From Hypomyces perniciosus (Eukaryota; Ascomycota; Sordariomycetes; Hypocreales; Hypocreaceae): a stretch of DNA of 64,000 bases. A program made the position numbers and the translations under genes. The stretch covers positions 399,501 through 463,500 of the forward strand of contig SPDT01000006.1 of NCBI GenBank assembly GCA_008477525.1, given 5' to 3'. This document shows, in pieces, positions 23,899 through 33,837 of the stretch. The notes under the pieces are model-generated. The model worked only from the letters and a program-made list of their open reading frames with translations, did no database searches and had not been told where the DNA came from. How positions within the stretch are numbered: the first letter of the stretch is position 1; every line of letters begins with the position of its first letter.

Positions 23899-24172
23899 AT
23901 GCGGTTATAAACTTAATTTTGCTGCTATATACCTATTATTTAGTTCAAGGACTATTATAAAAGATAAAGCTATTATTTATATAATTACTTCTATACCAGC
24001 TATATATATACTAGATATTTTATTTAGCTTCTAGCTATTAGATTAGTTACAATTTAATTATTTATTTATTATTAACTTAATTAGACTTAGTCGTTTCCTT
24101 ATTACTGCGTTATATACAGCTTCCCAAAAGCCATATATAAATAAGGTTTAGTATAACCTTGTTATCTTAATA
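23899..24172 (+). repeat. Copia-A2 3' LTR, second part
   Basis: Continues the LTR from the break at 16768: ATGCGGTTATAAACTTAA corresponds to the Copia-A1 LTR around 5330-5310 (minus), and it ends at GTTATCTTAATA, matching GTTATTTTAACA. No primer-binding site follows, confirming a 3' LTR. Confidence 0.86.
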
Positions 24173-24528
24173 ATAAGACTTAAAGGCTATATTTTTAGCA
24201 ATTTAATTGCTAAGGTATACTATTTATTTAATATTTATATTAATATTATTATTAGTAATTTAAATAGCTGATTTTAATAAAGATAAAGTATTTAATAAGA
24301 TATAAATAAGGGACTTTATTAAAATGTTTGCTATTAGTTATAATAAAGTAGGAGTCTGGTTTAAATAAAGGTTTATAAGGCTTATAGGTTAAAGTATAAA
24401 AAAGCTTTTTACTAAAGTAGAAAGGATTAATTTACTTTTACTATTATTTATAGCAGGCCTTTTATCCTAGCTTTAAAGGGCTAAAGTAAAGGTGCCCTTT
24501 ATATATAAGTTTTATATTACTTTTATAG
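24173..24528. other. AT-rich flank of Copia-A2, no gene seen
   Basis: Target sequence into which Copia-A2 and the following solo LTR inserted. It is AT-rich with frequent stops in all frames. It is probably continuous with the remnant at 24936-26155 once the solo LTR is removed. No recognisable domain. Confidence 0.5.
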
Positions 24529-24931
24529 TTTATTGAGGGGGAATTGGCACTCTAAAATATACACACAATATACATACACCTATATATAATAACTGGTATT
24601 AAGCGCAGGAACCGCGCTCCTAGTAGAACTACAAAGCAGCAATTAGGTAATATAGGGACTAAAAAATACTGCAAATCATTTAATCATAATGCCAACAGCT
24701 AAAAGCAACCGACAGTTACCTTTATATACCTCAGCGGCTGTATTTTTATATATAAGGTTATATATTAAAGGGGGAAAAAGGTTATTATTTATTAAACTAG
24801 GTCTATCTATATATCTTTATACTCCTATACTTTCTTAATCTAGTAGCTGCTTAAATAAGCAGCTAACCTTTCTTAGGTAGACTAACAAGAAAAATACAGG
24901 TGCGTTAAGTATATCAGTTACCCCCAACAAA
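24529..24931 (-). repeat. Solo Gypsy-C LTR with 4-bp TSD ATAG
   Basis: 403 bp with termini TTTATTGAGGGGG and CCCCCAACAAA, flanked by ATAG (24525-24528) and ATAG (24932-24935). It carries the conserved palindrome GCTGCTTAAATAAGCAGC near 24848. Moderately RIP-affected. Confidence 0.88.
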
Positions 24932-24935
24932 ATAG

Positions 24936-26155
24936 CTTTCATAAAGTAAATATAAATATAGGTATTTTTATTTTAAGTTATCCTTTAAAGGATTACTTTA
25001 AATTTATTTATATTAGTATTTAGGTATATTTTAATAAACTTAATCATTTTAAGTTTTTAAATAGCTTAAAGTTAATCTTTAATAAACTATTTATTCCTAT
25101 TATTTTTATATTTTAAATATATTATATAGTTTAATACTGTAAATAAATAAAGTTTATTATAGTTAATATATTAGTTAAGGTTTATATATTTTCTATATAA
25201 TAACCTATTATACTTTTTATAGTATTTTATATAGTTATAAGCTTTAAGATTATAAAAGTTTAGGCAGTAGTTATATTAAGTAATTTATGCCTTTAAGGTT
25301 AATTGTTTTATAAGGTTAAAATATTTAAATAGTATAAAGCTAAAATATATCTTTTATATATAAATAATATTTATATAATTTATATTATATATTTAAATAA
25401 TTTTATTTTTAACATTAATAGCTAAAACTTTCTTATTAATATTACTTATATTATCTCTTTTTTTAATATTTATTAATTTATTAGTAGGTTTATTTTTATT
25501 TTATTTTATCCAATTAAGTTTAAAGGTAAAAGGGGGTTTTATAATATAAATCCTTTACTTAATTGCTTTAATATAAATGCTATAAGGCCCCTGCCTAACT
25601 TACTAATAAATAAAAGCAGGCTATCTTTATTTAATAAAGTAAAGCTTATAGGGTTAAATAGGCTAATAGGAGCTTATTTCTTTATAGCTTTAAGATATTA
25701 AATATTATTATTATTAATACCTAATTCTTTAAAGGTTAAAATACCTTTTAGCTTATAGTATTAAATAGTAGTAAAGTTAATAAAAGATTTCTAAAGGGCT
25801 TTTATAATTTATAAAGTAATAGCTTTATAATATTTCCCTTTAAGTATAGTAAAGTAAATATTAATAGCTTAAAGGTATTTAATAATATTTCCCTGTAAGT
25901 ATTTTTAATTTCTTTTTTTTATATATTATTTTACTAAATAACTATAAAGAGATATATTAAAGGGTTTATATTAACTAGCTATTCTTTTAAGGCTAGGTTT
26001 AAAGGTTTTATTACTAAAGTTAATTTTTAAAGCTTTAGCGTTTTTAAAGTAAACTTCTTTAATTAAGCTTTTTTAAATATAATAGGCAGTATAATTAGGT
26101 TTATAATACTTAAGAGAGTTAAAATAGCCTCTCTTTAGTTTTAAAGGTTTATTAC
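24936..26155 (+). pseudogene. Degraded retroelement-like coding remnant, possibly Copia integrase C-terminal region
   Basis: The plus frame from about 25330 to 25760 stays interpretable with few stops (KAKIYLLYINNIYIIYIIYL, then FYPIKFKGKRGFYNINPLL). This loosely resembles the Copia stretch where the integrase C-terminus mentions a K-x-R-x-Y-I-G-Y-L motif. The match is weak, no catalytic motif is visible, and the family assignment is a guess. Confidence 0.35.
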
Positions 26156-26157
26156 AA

Positions 26158-26575
26158 GCCTAGCAGTAATAGTAATTTAAGTAAGTTAAGTATTTAAAAG
26201 GATAAAGGCAGTTACTATTTTTCTTAAAGGGCCTAAGAAAGGTAAATGGGGATTTAAAGGTATTTTCTTAATAGTTAATTAAAAGGTAGTGATTTTTACT
26301 GTAAATAGGCACCTAAAAGTAAAGGTACCTGTAGATATAGGAGGGAAACTGTTTTTCTTAAACTATAAAAATACTGCCTGCCTAGCAGTAGTAAGGTTTA
26401 GTTATCTTTAGTTTACTTAAAGTCTAATAGTATTTACTATCTTTTATTAAGTGTTTAAGAGGGGCAAGAAAGTATTATTAAGCTTATTTTTCTTAATAGC
26501 TAGTTAAAAGGTTATAGAATTTTAGTAAGTAGGCACTTAAAAGGTAGGGTACCTGTAGGTATAGGAGGAAAGCTT
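26158..26575 (+). repeat. Two tandem units of about 220 bp
   Basis: Unit 1 begins GCCTAGCAGTAATAG at about 26158 and unit 2 GCCTAGCAGTAGTAAGG at about 26380. Both end in a similar block: CACCTAAAAGTAAAGGTACC at about 26312 and CACTTAAAAGGTAGGGTACC at about 26532, each followed by TGTAG(A/G)TATAGGAGG. Translated, the shared blocks read RHLKVKVPVDIGGKL and RHLKGRVPVGIGGKL, although in different frames relative to the flanks. Origin unknown. Confidence 0.65.
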
Positions 26576-26579
26576 ATAT

Positions 26580-27760
26580 TAATGAAATGAATCTTTATTG
26601 TTAATATCCGGGTCCTCTTTATATATTTCTTCTTTATCCCCCTTTATTTTCCTTTATAATTCTAAGCCTTTTAATATATAATTCTTTTACCTATAACCAA
26701 GTATAATAACTATATAGTGTCTTTTAATTTAGGATATTAATATTAGGCAAATTAGTGTTTGCGCTAAGCTATCATTGGAGCCTCTGTAATTATTAATACT
26801 AGGTTTCCGGAAGTTACAGTATATATAGTAGTAACTATAGTACCAGGAAGTAATAGGAGAAGGTTGAAAATAAGCAAGGAAAATACTTCCCTATAGAATA
26901 AGGGTTACTTAAAATTAGCGCTTTGCCTAATGTAGTAATACAAGTCCTAAAAATAGTACTTTGGCTATACTGGAAATGTGGCTTCTATTTGGAAGGGCTA
27001 TAATATATTGCTCCGATATTAGATAATATTGAAGCTGCGGAATACTATATAGTAACAGAGTTTGTGATAGCTATAAAGGTTATTTATGAACAGTATACAG
27101 AGAATATGCTTAATAGTATACGTCGTATATAATCTGGATATTTAACGAGCTATTATTTACTTATTCTAACATTTTCTTAGCAAATTTGCCTAACTCTTAA
27201 CAAATTAGCATAATTAGATATTAAGTGCTAATAAATATTTAATTGTGATATTGTTATGTCTTTTACTAAGTCTAAATCAGCTACTATTTTAACTGTCGGC
27301 CTTTATTCTTTATAGTAGAAACAATAAACACAATATACTAGTTGGCCTACTATAAAATATTTCAAAAGATAGGATAGGGTAATGCATAAATATACATGAA
27401 TAAGTTAGGCTTATTTTCTCCTCTTTTTTATAATTATTCTGCGCTTAATATATAAGGGATACTATTATTATACAGCAATAAAAATTTAGCTGCCTAAGCA
27501 GCGGACTCCAGGATTTTAGACACTTATTTATCCAACCTATCGTTCTATATAACTAGTAATACTAAGAAAATAAAATAGACTGCTATTTTGAGAAGTGGCA
27601 TAGACCTGCTTTTCCCGGTTTTATTGCCTTATTATATAACCTATAACCTGTAATGTGGTGCAGATAAGATATGTGTTTACTTCAGTCAGACAGTGACACT
27701 AAATAGTATGCCCCTTTAAGAGATCGCGGTAAGCGCCCTGGTATATTGCTTTAAATACTT
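26580..27760. other. Transition from RIP-degraded block to less degraded island; no gene recognised
   Basis: Base composition becomes less extreme and CpA/CpG-containing words return (for example CCGGAAGTTACAG near 26812). No open frame of useful length, LTR pair, tRNA or known motif was seen on either strand. Confidence 0.5.
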
Positions 27761-27819
27761 ATATATTTGTTTGTTGAAACCTGTAGGTGGTCTTCTCTTG
27801 TTCTGCCACCACCTTCAGA

Positions 27820-28690
27820 TTTCCCCATAGTGCCTAGAATCTCAACAGCACTCATTATATATACTCGCTTATGCTCTAAGCAAACAGATCCCGTTGTTAA
27901 CAAATTCAAGCATCTCGGTAACACTATACACTTCTCGCCACGTTACGCGGTTTGCCTTAATACTGTTTTTGCCTTGATAGTCGCCCACTCCCAGTACCCC
28001 TTAAGAATCGCAACCAACTTCCTCGATTACTTCAATTTCAAAACCATTAACAATCCTGAACATAGCCCTATTATATGTTGGTTGCCAGACGGCTAATGCC
28101 TTGGGTCTGGCTAACAAGTTATCTATAAGGTGTTAACTCCACTAACCTAGTAATACCACTATAACGAGGCTGTAACGCCATTTGCATGGCTTGCTATGAA
28201 AGCTTTCTTAAAGGCCTATTTAATATTTTGCAAACCTAATCCTCTATGCACCTTAACTATATACCCACGTATATCCTCTGGGAACACTAGCGGTCATCTT
28301 TGCCTAACTTTTCTCCTGCTTTTAATGGGTTGTTTTCCTGGATCGTTAGCCGTACCCCTGCTATTGCTTTACTAGCCCCCTGGCAGGATCTTTAGTATCT
28401 CATAAAGGGCACTCTCAATATCATCTACTCTATCTTCCTCTACCAGGTTATGCCTGACAGCCTTATGAACGCACGCTTTCTTACCAAAGAGGCAGGGAGT
28501 TAGGGCTGAGCAGGAGCACTGCGCCTCATATGTTCATAAGCCCTTGGTCCCTGACATCTCCTTTTTTGCATTATATTAGCTACCTGTAATCGATTCAACC
28601 CATGATATCTCTGGAACAATGATGACACCTCTCCAAGGCAATCCTTCCTGAAAGTAATGGAAAAGTACGTTGTGGTTACCGACAATACTG
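27820..28690 (-). pseudogene. Unassigned host gene relic
   Basis: Minus-strand translation gives several long, protein-like pieces separated by stops and frame changes. A 61-codon piece lies at 28500-28685 (GLNRLQVANIMQKRRCQGPR). Then come FGKKACVHKAVRHNLVEE (about 28420-28480), VFPEDIRGYIVKVHRGLGLQ (about 28240-28300), and RAMFRIVNGFEIEVIEEVG (about 28000-28060). Composition is normal rather than AT-saturated. I do not recognise the family. The 109-codon plus-strand open stretch at 27767-28096 overlaps it and is probably a shadow. Confidence 0.35.
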
Positions 28691-28699
28691 GTGAAGGTG

Positions 28700-29855
28700 C
28701 TTCTAAGACGATCTAGGTGCTCCGAGTTTTGTTTAATAAAGCGGAGGAGCCTGAAGCTCCTAGATAAAGGGGGATAAAAGGTATAAAAAGTCGTAGAAAA
28801 TATAGTGCAACTTGTAAGGCTTGCAATTTGACTGAAATTTTAACTTGAATTGGTTGGGTTGACCCTGAGATTGTTGGATTGTGTTTAGCGTTGGTGTAAT
28901 TAACGGCGTCATAAGCAGGGGATTGAGGCTTAATCCTTCCTGGCGATTAATAATATATTAGGGAATATGAGATCAGCAGTAGTATTCAGGCAAATAACGG
29001 GCTTTCGGAGGTATCTACGGAGTATAATTCCGAGATCATTCGCTACCCGTATTATCGGAGCAATAAAAAGGGGCAATGCAGACTCGGCCCGATCTTGCTG
29101 ACTTACCCAAGGAATAATATGGCCAAGAGCGGGCGAGCTAAGTGAATCTAGCGTAGGAAAGATGCTGGCTTTAGTGATGCCTAGAGATAAGGAGCGCCTT
29201 TAATACAACCATGATGTAGGTAAGGTAGGCTAGGTAAAATTCAGATATAGCGGGGAGTCCGTAGCCTTAAATATGGACTAGTAACTTCAACTTGTTAGTG
29301 GTTTCAGGACTTAAGACTTCGGTTAGCAGGATTCATACCTTTAAATTCGTATTTACAGTATATAGAGAAACGTATTCCGACAACAGTATTGCGCAAGGCT
29401 TTGAACTAAATGATAGCTTGTAATTATAGGGGTCTTTAGCTTATATTATTGGTAACCTCAGGAGACTATTCTTGGACTTTGCCCGCTCAAGAACCGCTGA
29501 TTAGACGTGATTGTGAGGCTGAACTCTTTCTGGTAAGGTGGTTTTAATGTCAGAATCGGTCACTGTTAGTAGTGTATGTTGTAATCTTCGTCTATGGATA
29601 CACGGCGGCTATTCTGCCTTGCGAGATGATGCCGTGGAAGCGTTATTATGGTGTTATATCTTAAAGACTCTTAATTCCCTCCTTTAATCGTCTATATCTG
29701 AAATATCTCTATTAAGAGCTTGGCCGCCACTATAACGATGCCTAGGGCTTGGGCGTATTGCACTTTGCGTTAAAAGACCTAAGAGACCTGCCTAATCTGC
29801 TTATAATCTTATCCAGCTTCTAATAAACGATGCGTATCTTATTGGTAAATGGGTC
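28700..29855. other. Intergenic stretch upstream of the GT8 relic; nothing assigned
   Basis: Mixed composition with several CGGAG/CTCCG words (28990-29060) but no continuous frame. It may contain the lost promoter and N-terminus of the glycosyltransferase relic that follows; this is not demonstrable from the sequence. Confidence 0.4.
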
Positions 29856-29859
29856 CCTT

Positions 29860-30530
29860 CTAGATAGTAGATAGTAGCGGTATTAACTATAAGCAGCTGC
29901 GCTTGTTCTCGCCTAGTCGCTGAGGAACTCGGGAACTGCAATTCCTCTATATGCATTTATTATTCTTAACGCTGTTTCGGAGGAGTCCAAGAAGAGGTTC
30001 GAACACCTCTACGATCAAGTTATCACAGTACCCGACATCTTAGGCATATCAGCGGCAAATCTTTAAATTATCAGTCGCCTGGATCTCTAGATAACACTTA
30101 TAAAGCTTAACCTCTAGTCCCTTAGCCAGTATAACTGTATCTTTTACCTAGATGCTGACACACTGGTGCTATCTAACCTCGATTACCTCTTCTCACTGCC
30201 TAATTATATTCATTTCACTGCGTTGCCAGAGCTTAGCTTTCCCGATTGCTTTAACAGTGGCGTAATGCTGCTGAAACTGGATGTAGCCACCTTTGCAGAC
30301 TTAAGTAAACTCGTTAGGGAGGTGGAATTGTTTGATAGAGGAGACTAGGTTTGCTGAATATCTATTTCGGTAATAGAACCTATAACTACCCACTAAAGTA
30401 GCTCCTCACCACGGAGAAATATACTGGGTATACGACTTTTGTGAAACAGGATTATGAATAACCTCATGAATGCACCTTTATCTAAAGAATGCACCCAAGC
30501 AGCAATTTAGTGGAACGACGAGAGTGATCT
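29860..30530 (+). pseudogene. GT8-family glycosyltransferase relic (glycogenin/galactinol-synthase-like)
   Basis: From 29965 one frame reads VSEESKKRFEHLYDQVITVP and, after three TAG/TAA stops, CIFYLDADTLVLSNLDYLFS. The DAD of the metal-binding DxD motif is at 30151-30159. Downstream come ALPELSFPDCFNSGVMLLKL and VREVELFDRGD, the hallmark GT8 blocks. The next codon is TAG in place of the expected Gln, and one base is missing just after it. The frame then shifts to LLNIYFGNRTYNYPLK, a stop, and KYTGYTTFVKQDYE. Such enzymes transfer sugars from UDP-sugars in the cytosol or Golgi. The C-terminus is cut where a Copia-A LTR begins. Stops at Gln/Trp codons look like RIP leakage. Confidence 0.85.
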
Positions 30531-30968
30531 AGAACAATAAAACTCAAATTAAACAATCTAGCTAATAGAAGCTATAGAATGCTAGTGGTTGTGTGTGCGG
30601 CTGTAGAAGTGATTGTCTGAACAATGCTTTATCTTCTACAATAGACCTCCGGCTATATAATAGCCTTGTTGTGGCAGAATTGGGTTTATGGCCTTATTCT
30701 TATTTTCCGCAAAATTCATTTATATGGGAAATCGGCCAAATCGACTCACGGCCATACAAACGGGAAACCATTCAATGAGTTCAGGAAGTTCTGTTCAGAA
30801 ACAGGAAGCTTTATCTTCCCACCTCCCACCTCTGAATCATTAGATTGATATAGATAGCCAACCCATCTCTTTTGTCCGGCGAAACGCTACGAACAGCAGC
30901 AACGCCGGCTCGAGCCGTCCAGATGCCTAGAAAGGGCCTGTGTATTTAGCACCAATAGGACGTAAATA

Positions 30969-31005
<37 letters not shown>

Positions 31006-31203
31006 CAGGAAACCATTTCCTTCAGGATTTCAACAATAGCATTGTGTGAAATCCCTAGTCTAGGGTAGGAAGGTAAGCTGGTCCTAGTTCCTGCATTGTT
31101 GCCTTAAAGATAAGGGAATAATCTAAAGCTTCCGGGTCTAACCTAATTAAGAAGTTACTACTTCCGTACTAGATTCCTCGCTATTCTAGCCCTCCTTTTA
31201 ACA
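30531..31203 (-). repeat. Solo/partial Copia-A LTR, interrupted by an insertion
   Basis: Matches the 5072-5928 LTR from about 5160 upward: TCTTCTACAATAG, TATTTTCCGCAAAATTCATT, ATCGACTCACGGCCATACAA-like blocks, and the terminal CCTCCTTTTAACA at 31203. The low-coordinate LTR end is missing. A 231-bp insertion splits it. It is much less RIP-affected than the internal copies. Confidence 0.85.
30773..31003 (+). mobile_element. Short insertion with 14-15 bp target duplication and (CA)n tail
   Basis: Within the LTR, AAACGGGAAACCATT (30758-30772) recurs as AACAGGAAACCATT (31004-31017). The intervening 231 bp is absent from the Copia-A1 LTR. It ends in a run of about 16 CA units directly before the second target copy. 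The body is GC-balanced with no ORF. A terminal simple-sequence tail plus a long direct repeat suggests a retroposed (LINE-mobilised) non-coding element. No similarity to the other SINE was visible. Confidence 0.6.
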
Positions 31204-31784
31204 ATAAATAACTTTAAGGCTATAATAAGAATAGTCTTTAAGCTATTTAAAATGCTAAATCTCTTACTTCTTAGACTAATAGTTAATAGGGAGTTTAAGT
31301 TATTTTTATATCTTTTGCAGCTAATAGCCATTTCCATTTTGCAGTCTTAGTTGAAGAGAAAGGATAGGCATTGGTGGGTTGCATTCTTTCTGCCCTGCAT
31401 GAATGCATTGAGTTCTTCTGCAAAAGGCGAACTGAATGCACTTTCTAGTGTTTGTAGACTTTATTAGGAGATTTTATAAAAGAGATGCAAGACTCGGGTA
31501 TACTTAACCCACGGTTAACAAAACTGTGTATCAGCTATAGCCTCGCAGTGATCAAACAGACAGTATTCAATTTTCGATCCACACAGTAGTATAGCCAGAA
31601 CAATTCAATTTTTTAGCTCAAGGCGATGATTGTGTTAAATAGCTGGCTAATATCTAGCCTAAGATATCTGTATATATGTCTATAGCCAATACATTGTTAT
31701 TGGGCCACGGTTTGTTGGTTCACCTCGGATCACTAAGAGCAATCCAAGTAATCCCGCCAGCCAGACATAATTGCATAAATGAGA
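31204..31784. other. Intergenic, 3' of the first secreted-protein gene
   Basis: No ORF or repeat pair recognised. The first 40 bp (ATAAATAACTTTAAGGC) resemble the sequence that follows the other partial LTR at 33596, so the two LTR fragments share some outside flank. Confidence 0.5.
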
Positions 31785-32196
31785 TTACCGGACAATGACC
31801 TGGAAATTCGTTGCACCTCCATCAGGCACTGCAACGCAAAGCCCCTCCACGAATTCAGCTACGCCAAAGGCACCAGAATCAGCATATGCTACAGCAAGGC
31901 CAGATACGGCCTTGTTTGCGTTGGTGGCCTTAACGTATAGGCCTTTTGGGTGGACTTGGTGGATGACCTATGTTGAAGATTGGGCCCAGTCAGCACTGTT
32001 GATCTTATAGGTATAGACCTCCGACAATGGAATAAATACTCACATAGACATCGCTTCCAGTGAAGGTACTAGTCAGCGACTTGGCCGAGCAATCCGGAGA
32101 GTTGTAGAAGTTCACTGTCCAGACGCCATTGCTTTGCGCCGTAGCGAGCCCGCTAAGAGTGGCACTCACGAGAGCGATAGATCCCCAGAATAACAT
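31785..32196 (-). CDS. Small secreted protein, two exons, 111 residues (effector-like)
   Basis: Exon 1 is 32044-32196 and exon 2 is 31785-31967. They are joined across a 76-nt intron (31968-32043) with GTGAGT donor, CTGAC branch-type motif and CATAG acceptor, in phase 0. The product starts MLFWGSIALVSATLSGLATA, a signal peptide with likely cleavage after Ala20. A mature chain of about 91 residues follows, beginning QSNGVWTVNFYNSPDCSAKS and ending FQVIVR. Only two cysteines (C36 and C95) are in the mature part, able to form one disulfide. The frame is free of stops although it lies between a dead glycosyltransferase, a dead polyketide synthase and LTRs. I do not recognise the family. The layout resembles fungal effector candidates with a small beta-rich fold, but that is inference. 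Confidence 0.82.
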
Positions 32197-32286
32197 ATTT
32201 AACGAGGTATAAGCGGCTTGGAAAGTATATCTTGGTATGTAGAATGATTTGGAAAATGAGTGAATTGAATTAGGGCGTACTGATTC

Positions 32287-32300
32287 TGAATATATATAGA
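32287..32300 (-). promoter_or_regulatory. TATA-like element upstream of the two-exon secreted-protein gene
   Basis: The minus strand reads CTATATATATTCAG about 90-105 nt upstream of the ATG at 32196. Spacing is plausible for a fungal core promoter with a short 5' leader. Confidence 0.4.
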
Positions 32301-32809
32301 TAGTTTAGAACTGGATCTATGCTGGTTTCGTTTCTTTCCGGCATATCTATCTCTCCGTGTCCTTGAAAATATACCGAAGATGCAGGTTATAAGATACTAG
32401 CTTCCTAAATCCTAGCTATAGATCCACTTACGAGTCGGGAGGTTTTACGTATAATGAAAATAGTAAGCGTGTAGTCTCCATAAGCTCGGGCCGAGTTAGA
32501 CCCTATATCCCTCGACCGGTTGAAATATTAGGCCGGCCAAGGACTCAAAGACCTTGAGCGTATACGAATGGCACTGCCGCCTTTTGTGATTAAGAAACCG
32601 CGGCGCAGGATTTGCCCCGAAGAGCAATACTTCGGCGTTGTTTACTTCGTACGAATACGTCTCAGAGCGGGGGAATGACGACTGTTGTGCAATCGCAGAT
32701 TGCCTTTCTGTGGCGGACCGGGTTTAACTTTACGCTCTCGCCAAGTGTGGAAAATTGGGAAAGATAGAGTGCACGTGGACCTTGCTGATATTATGTGTCC
32801 CTGGCAGTT
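32301..32809. other. Intergenic; possible eroded C-terminal polyketide synthase sequence
   Basis: Higher GC than the transposon blocks. Minus-strand pieces after the ketoreductase relic (LSQFSTLGESVKLNPVRH near 32700-32760) could be the linker toward an acyl-carrier domain. No carrier-protein motif (D-S-L) was found. No other feature. Confidence 0.4.
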
Positions 32810-33410
32810 AGGACGGAGTAAAATTTGGTACTGATCTCTAACGCGTCCACCAGGTCCTGCTCTTGTATTGTGCATACTGGCTCAGAATGGCAGGGTTCCT
32901 GCTAACGTAGCCGATTCCCTGCATAATGCCGATATTAACCACAGAGCAAGGAAGGTTGAGGCTGTGGCGATATTGCACGAAGGAATCCAGGAAGGTGTTC
33001 GCGGATGCGTATTTTGCCTGGCCATGCTGACTCTATACGGCCGATAGGGAATTGAACAGAATGAAGAAGTCCAGGTCGGCCTCCAAAAGTGCCTCATGCA
33101 AGTTCCATGTTCCCTTTGACTTTTGGATTCTGCGCAGTGTTCCAGTCATTATAGCTGATTTGGAGAGGAGGGTGGTCCTGATTGATAAGCCGATCTGTTC
33201 GTGAACGATGATCTCAACCCGCGAACTAATACAAGACACACTCTCAGCTCCATTGCCATCTGCATAACACCAGCAATAGGTTGGTGCGGCCTGTACGGCT
33301 CTTTTAACATCGGCCAAGTCGGCGACTCTGCCAGCCACAGCAACTGCGGAGCAGCCCTGAGATTCCAGTTCTCGGAAGAAGGCCTGAGCCTCACTAGACT
33401 CGCCAGCAGA
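32810..33410 (-). pseudogene. Highly reducing polyketide synthase relic, ketoreductase domain
   Basis: Three minus-strand frames together give a fungal reducing-PKS ketoreductase: SSEAQAFFRELESQGCSAVA, VADLADVKRAV, a frameshift into PIAGVMQMAMELRV, another into TWNLHEALLEADLDFFILFN. Then SLSAV, a TAG stop, [35 protein letters not shown] and [13 protein letters not shown]. The catalytic Ser and Tyr are readable, with the Tyr codon at 33009-33011 in KYASAN. At least two frameshifts and two stops kill it. The upstream domains (KS, AT, DH, ER) should lie to the right, but a Copia-A LTR fragment begins at 33415 and nothing continues beyond it. Confidence 0.85.
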
Positions 33411-33414
33411 GGGA

Positions 33415-33595
33415 GAGACGAAGGTAAGCTGGCCCTAGTTCCTTTGTTGCCTTAAGAATAAGGGAATAATCTGACTTAGACCGAAGTTCCTCCGGAATTC
33501 GGTCTTAGCTTCGGTACTAGTTTCCGGGTCTAACCCAATTAGGAGGTTACCGCTTCCATACTAGAATCCTCGCTTTCCTAGACCTCCTTTTACCA
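33415..33595 (-). repeat. Partial Copia-A LTR (start portion)
   Basis: Shares GGTAAGCTGGCCCTAGTTCC, CCGAAGTTCCTCCGGAATTC and GACCTCCTTTTACCA with the start of the LTR at 5928 (minus). About 180 bp of roughly 580 is kept. It directly abuts the polyketide synthase relic on its left and is weakly RIP-affected. Confidence 0.8.
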
Positions 33596-33837
33596 ATGAT
33601 AAATAATTTAAGACCTTATAGAAAGTAATAAGAATTGCCTGTAACCTATATATAAAGGAGAAGATATTTATATATTAATAATGCCTAACTAGGATTATTA
33701 TTAGCTACCCCTTTATAGAGTACTCAGCACTCTATTTATACTATATATAACTACTACTTTATACAAAGCATTTAGCAGTTATATTTATCGCTAGTTAATA
33801 ATATAGTATAATAATACGCCTGGTCTAGACCTGAGTA

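Larger units (their letters stand above)
15208..24172 (+). mobile_element. Copia-A2 3' remnant, interrupted by Gypsy-D1
   Basis: Two pieces, 15208-16768 and 23899-24172, join into the end of a plus-strand Copia element: RT and RNase H followed by a 3' LTR. The LTR is split at an ATGCG site by Gypsy-D1. The 5' part was separated by Gypsy-D2 at 15207/15208. Confidence 0.88.

Noticed and set aside
27767..28096. 109-codon plus-strand ORF as a gene
   Set aside because: No motif, no context; the minus strand reads more protein-like across the same bases.
31795..32010. 71-codon plus-strand ORF
   Set aside because: Antisense of exon 2 and intron of the two-exon secreted-protein gene.
29860..33410. 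A biosynthetic gene cluster (polyketide synthase plus glycosyltransferase)
   Set aside because: Only two broken genes in different orientations with LTRs between them; GT8 is not a typical cluster enzyme, so co-location is not enough.
33201..33455. 84-codon plus-strand ORF
   Set aside because: Antisense shadow of the polyketide synthase relic running into an LTR fragment.
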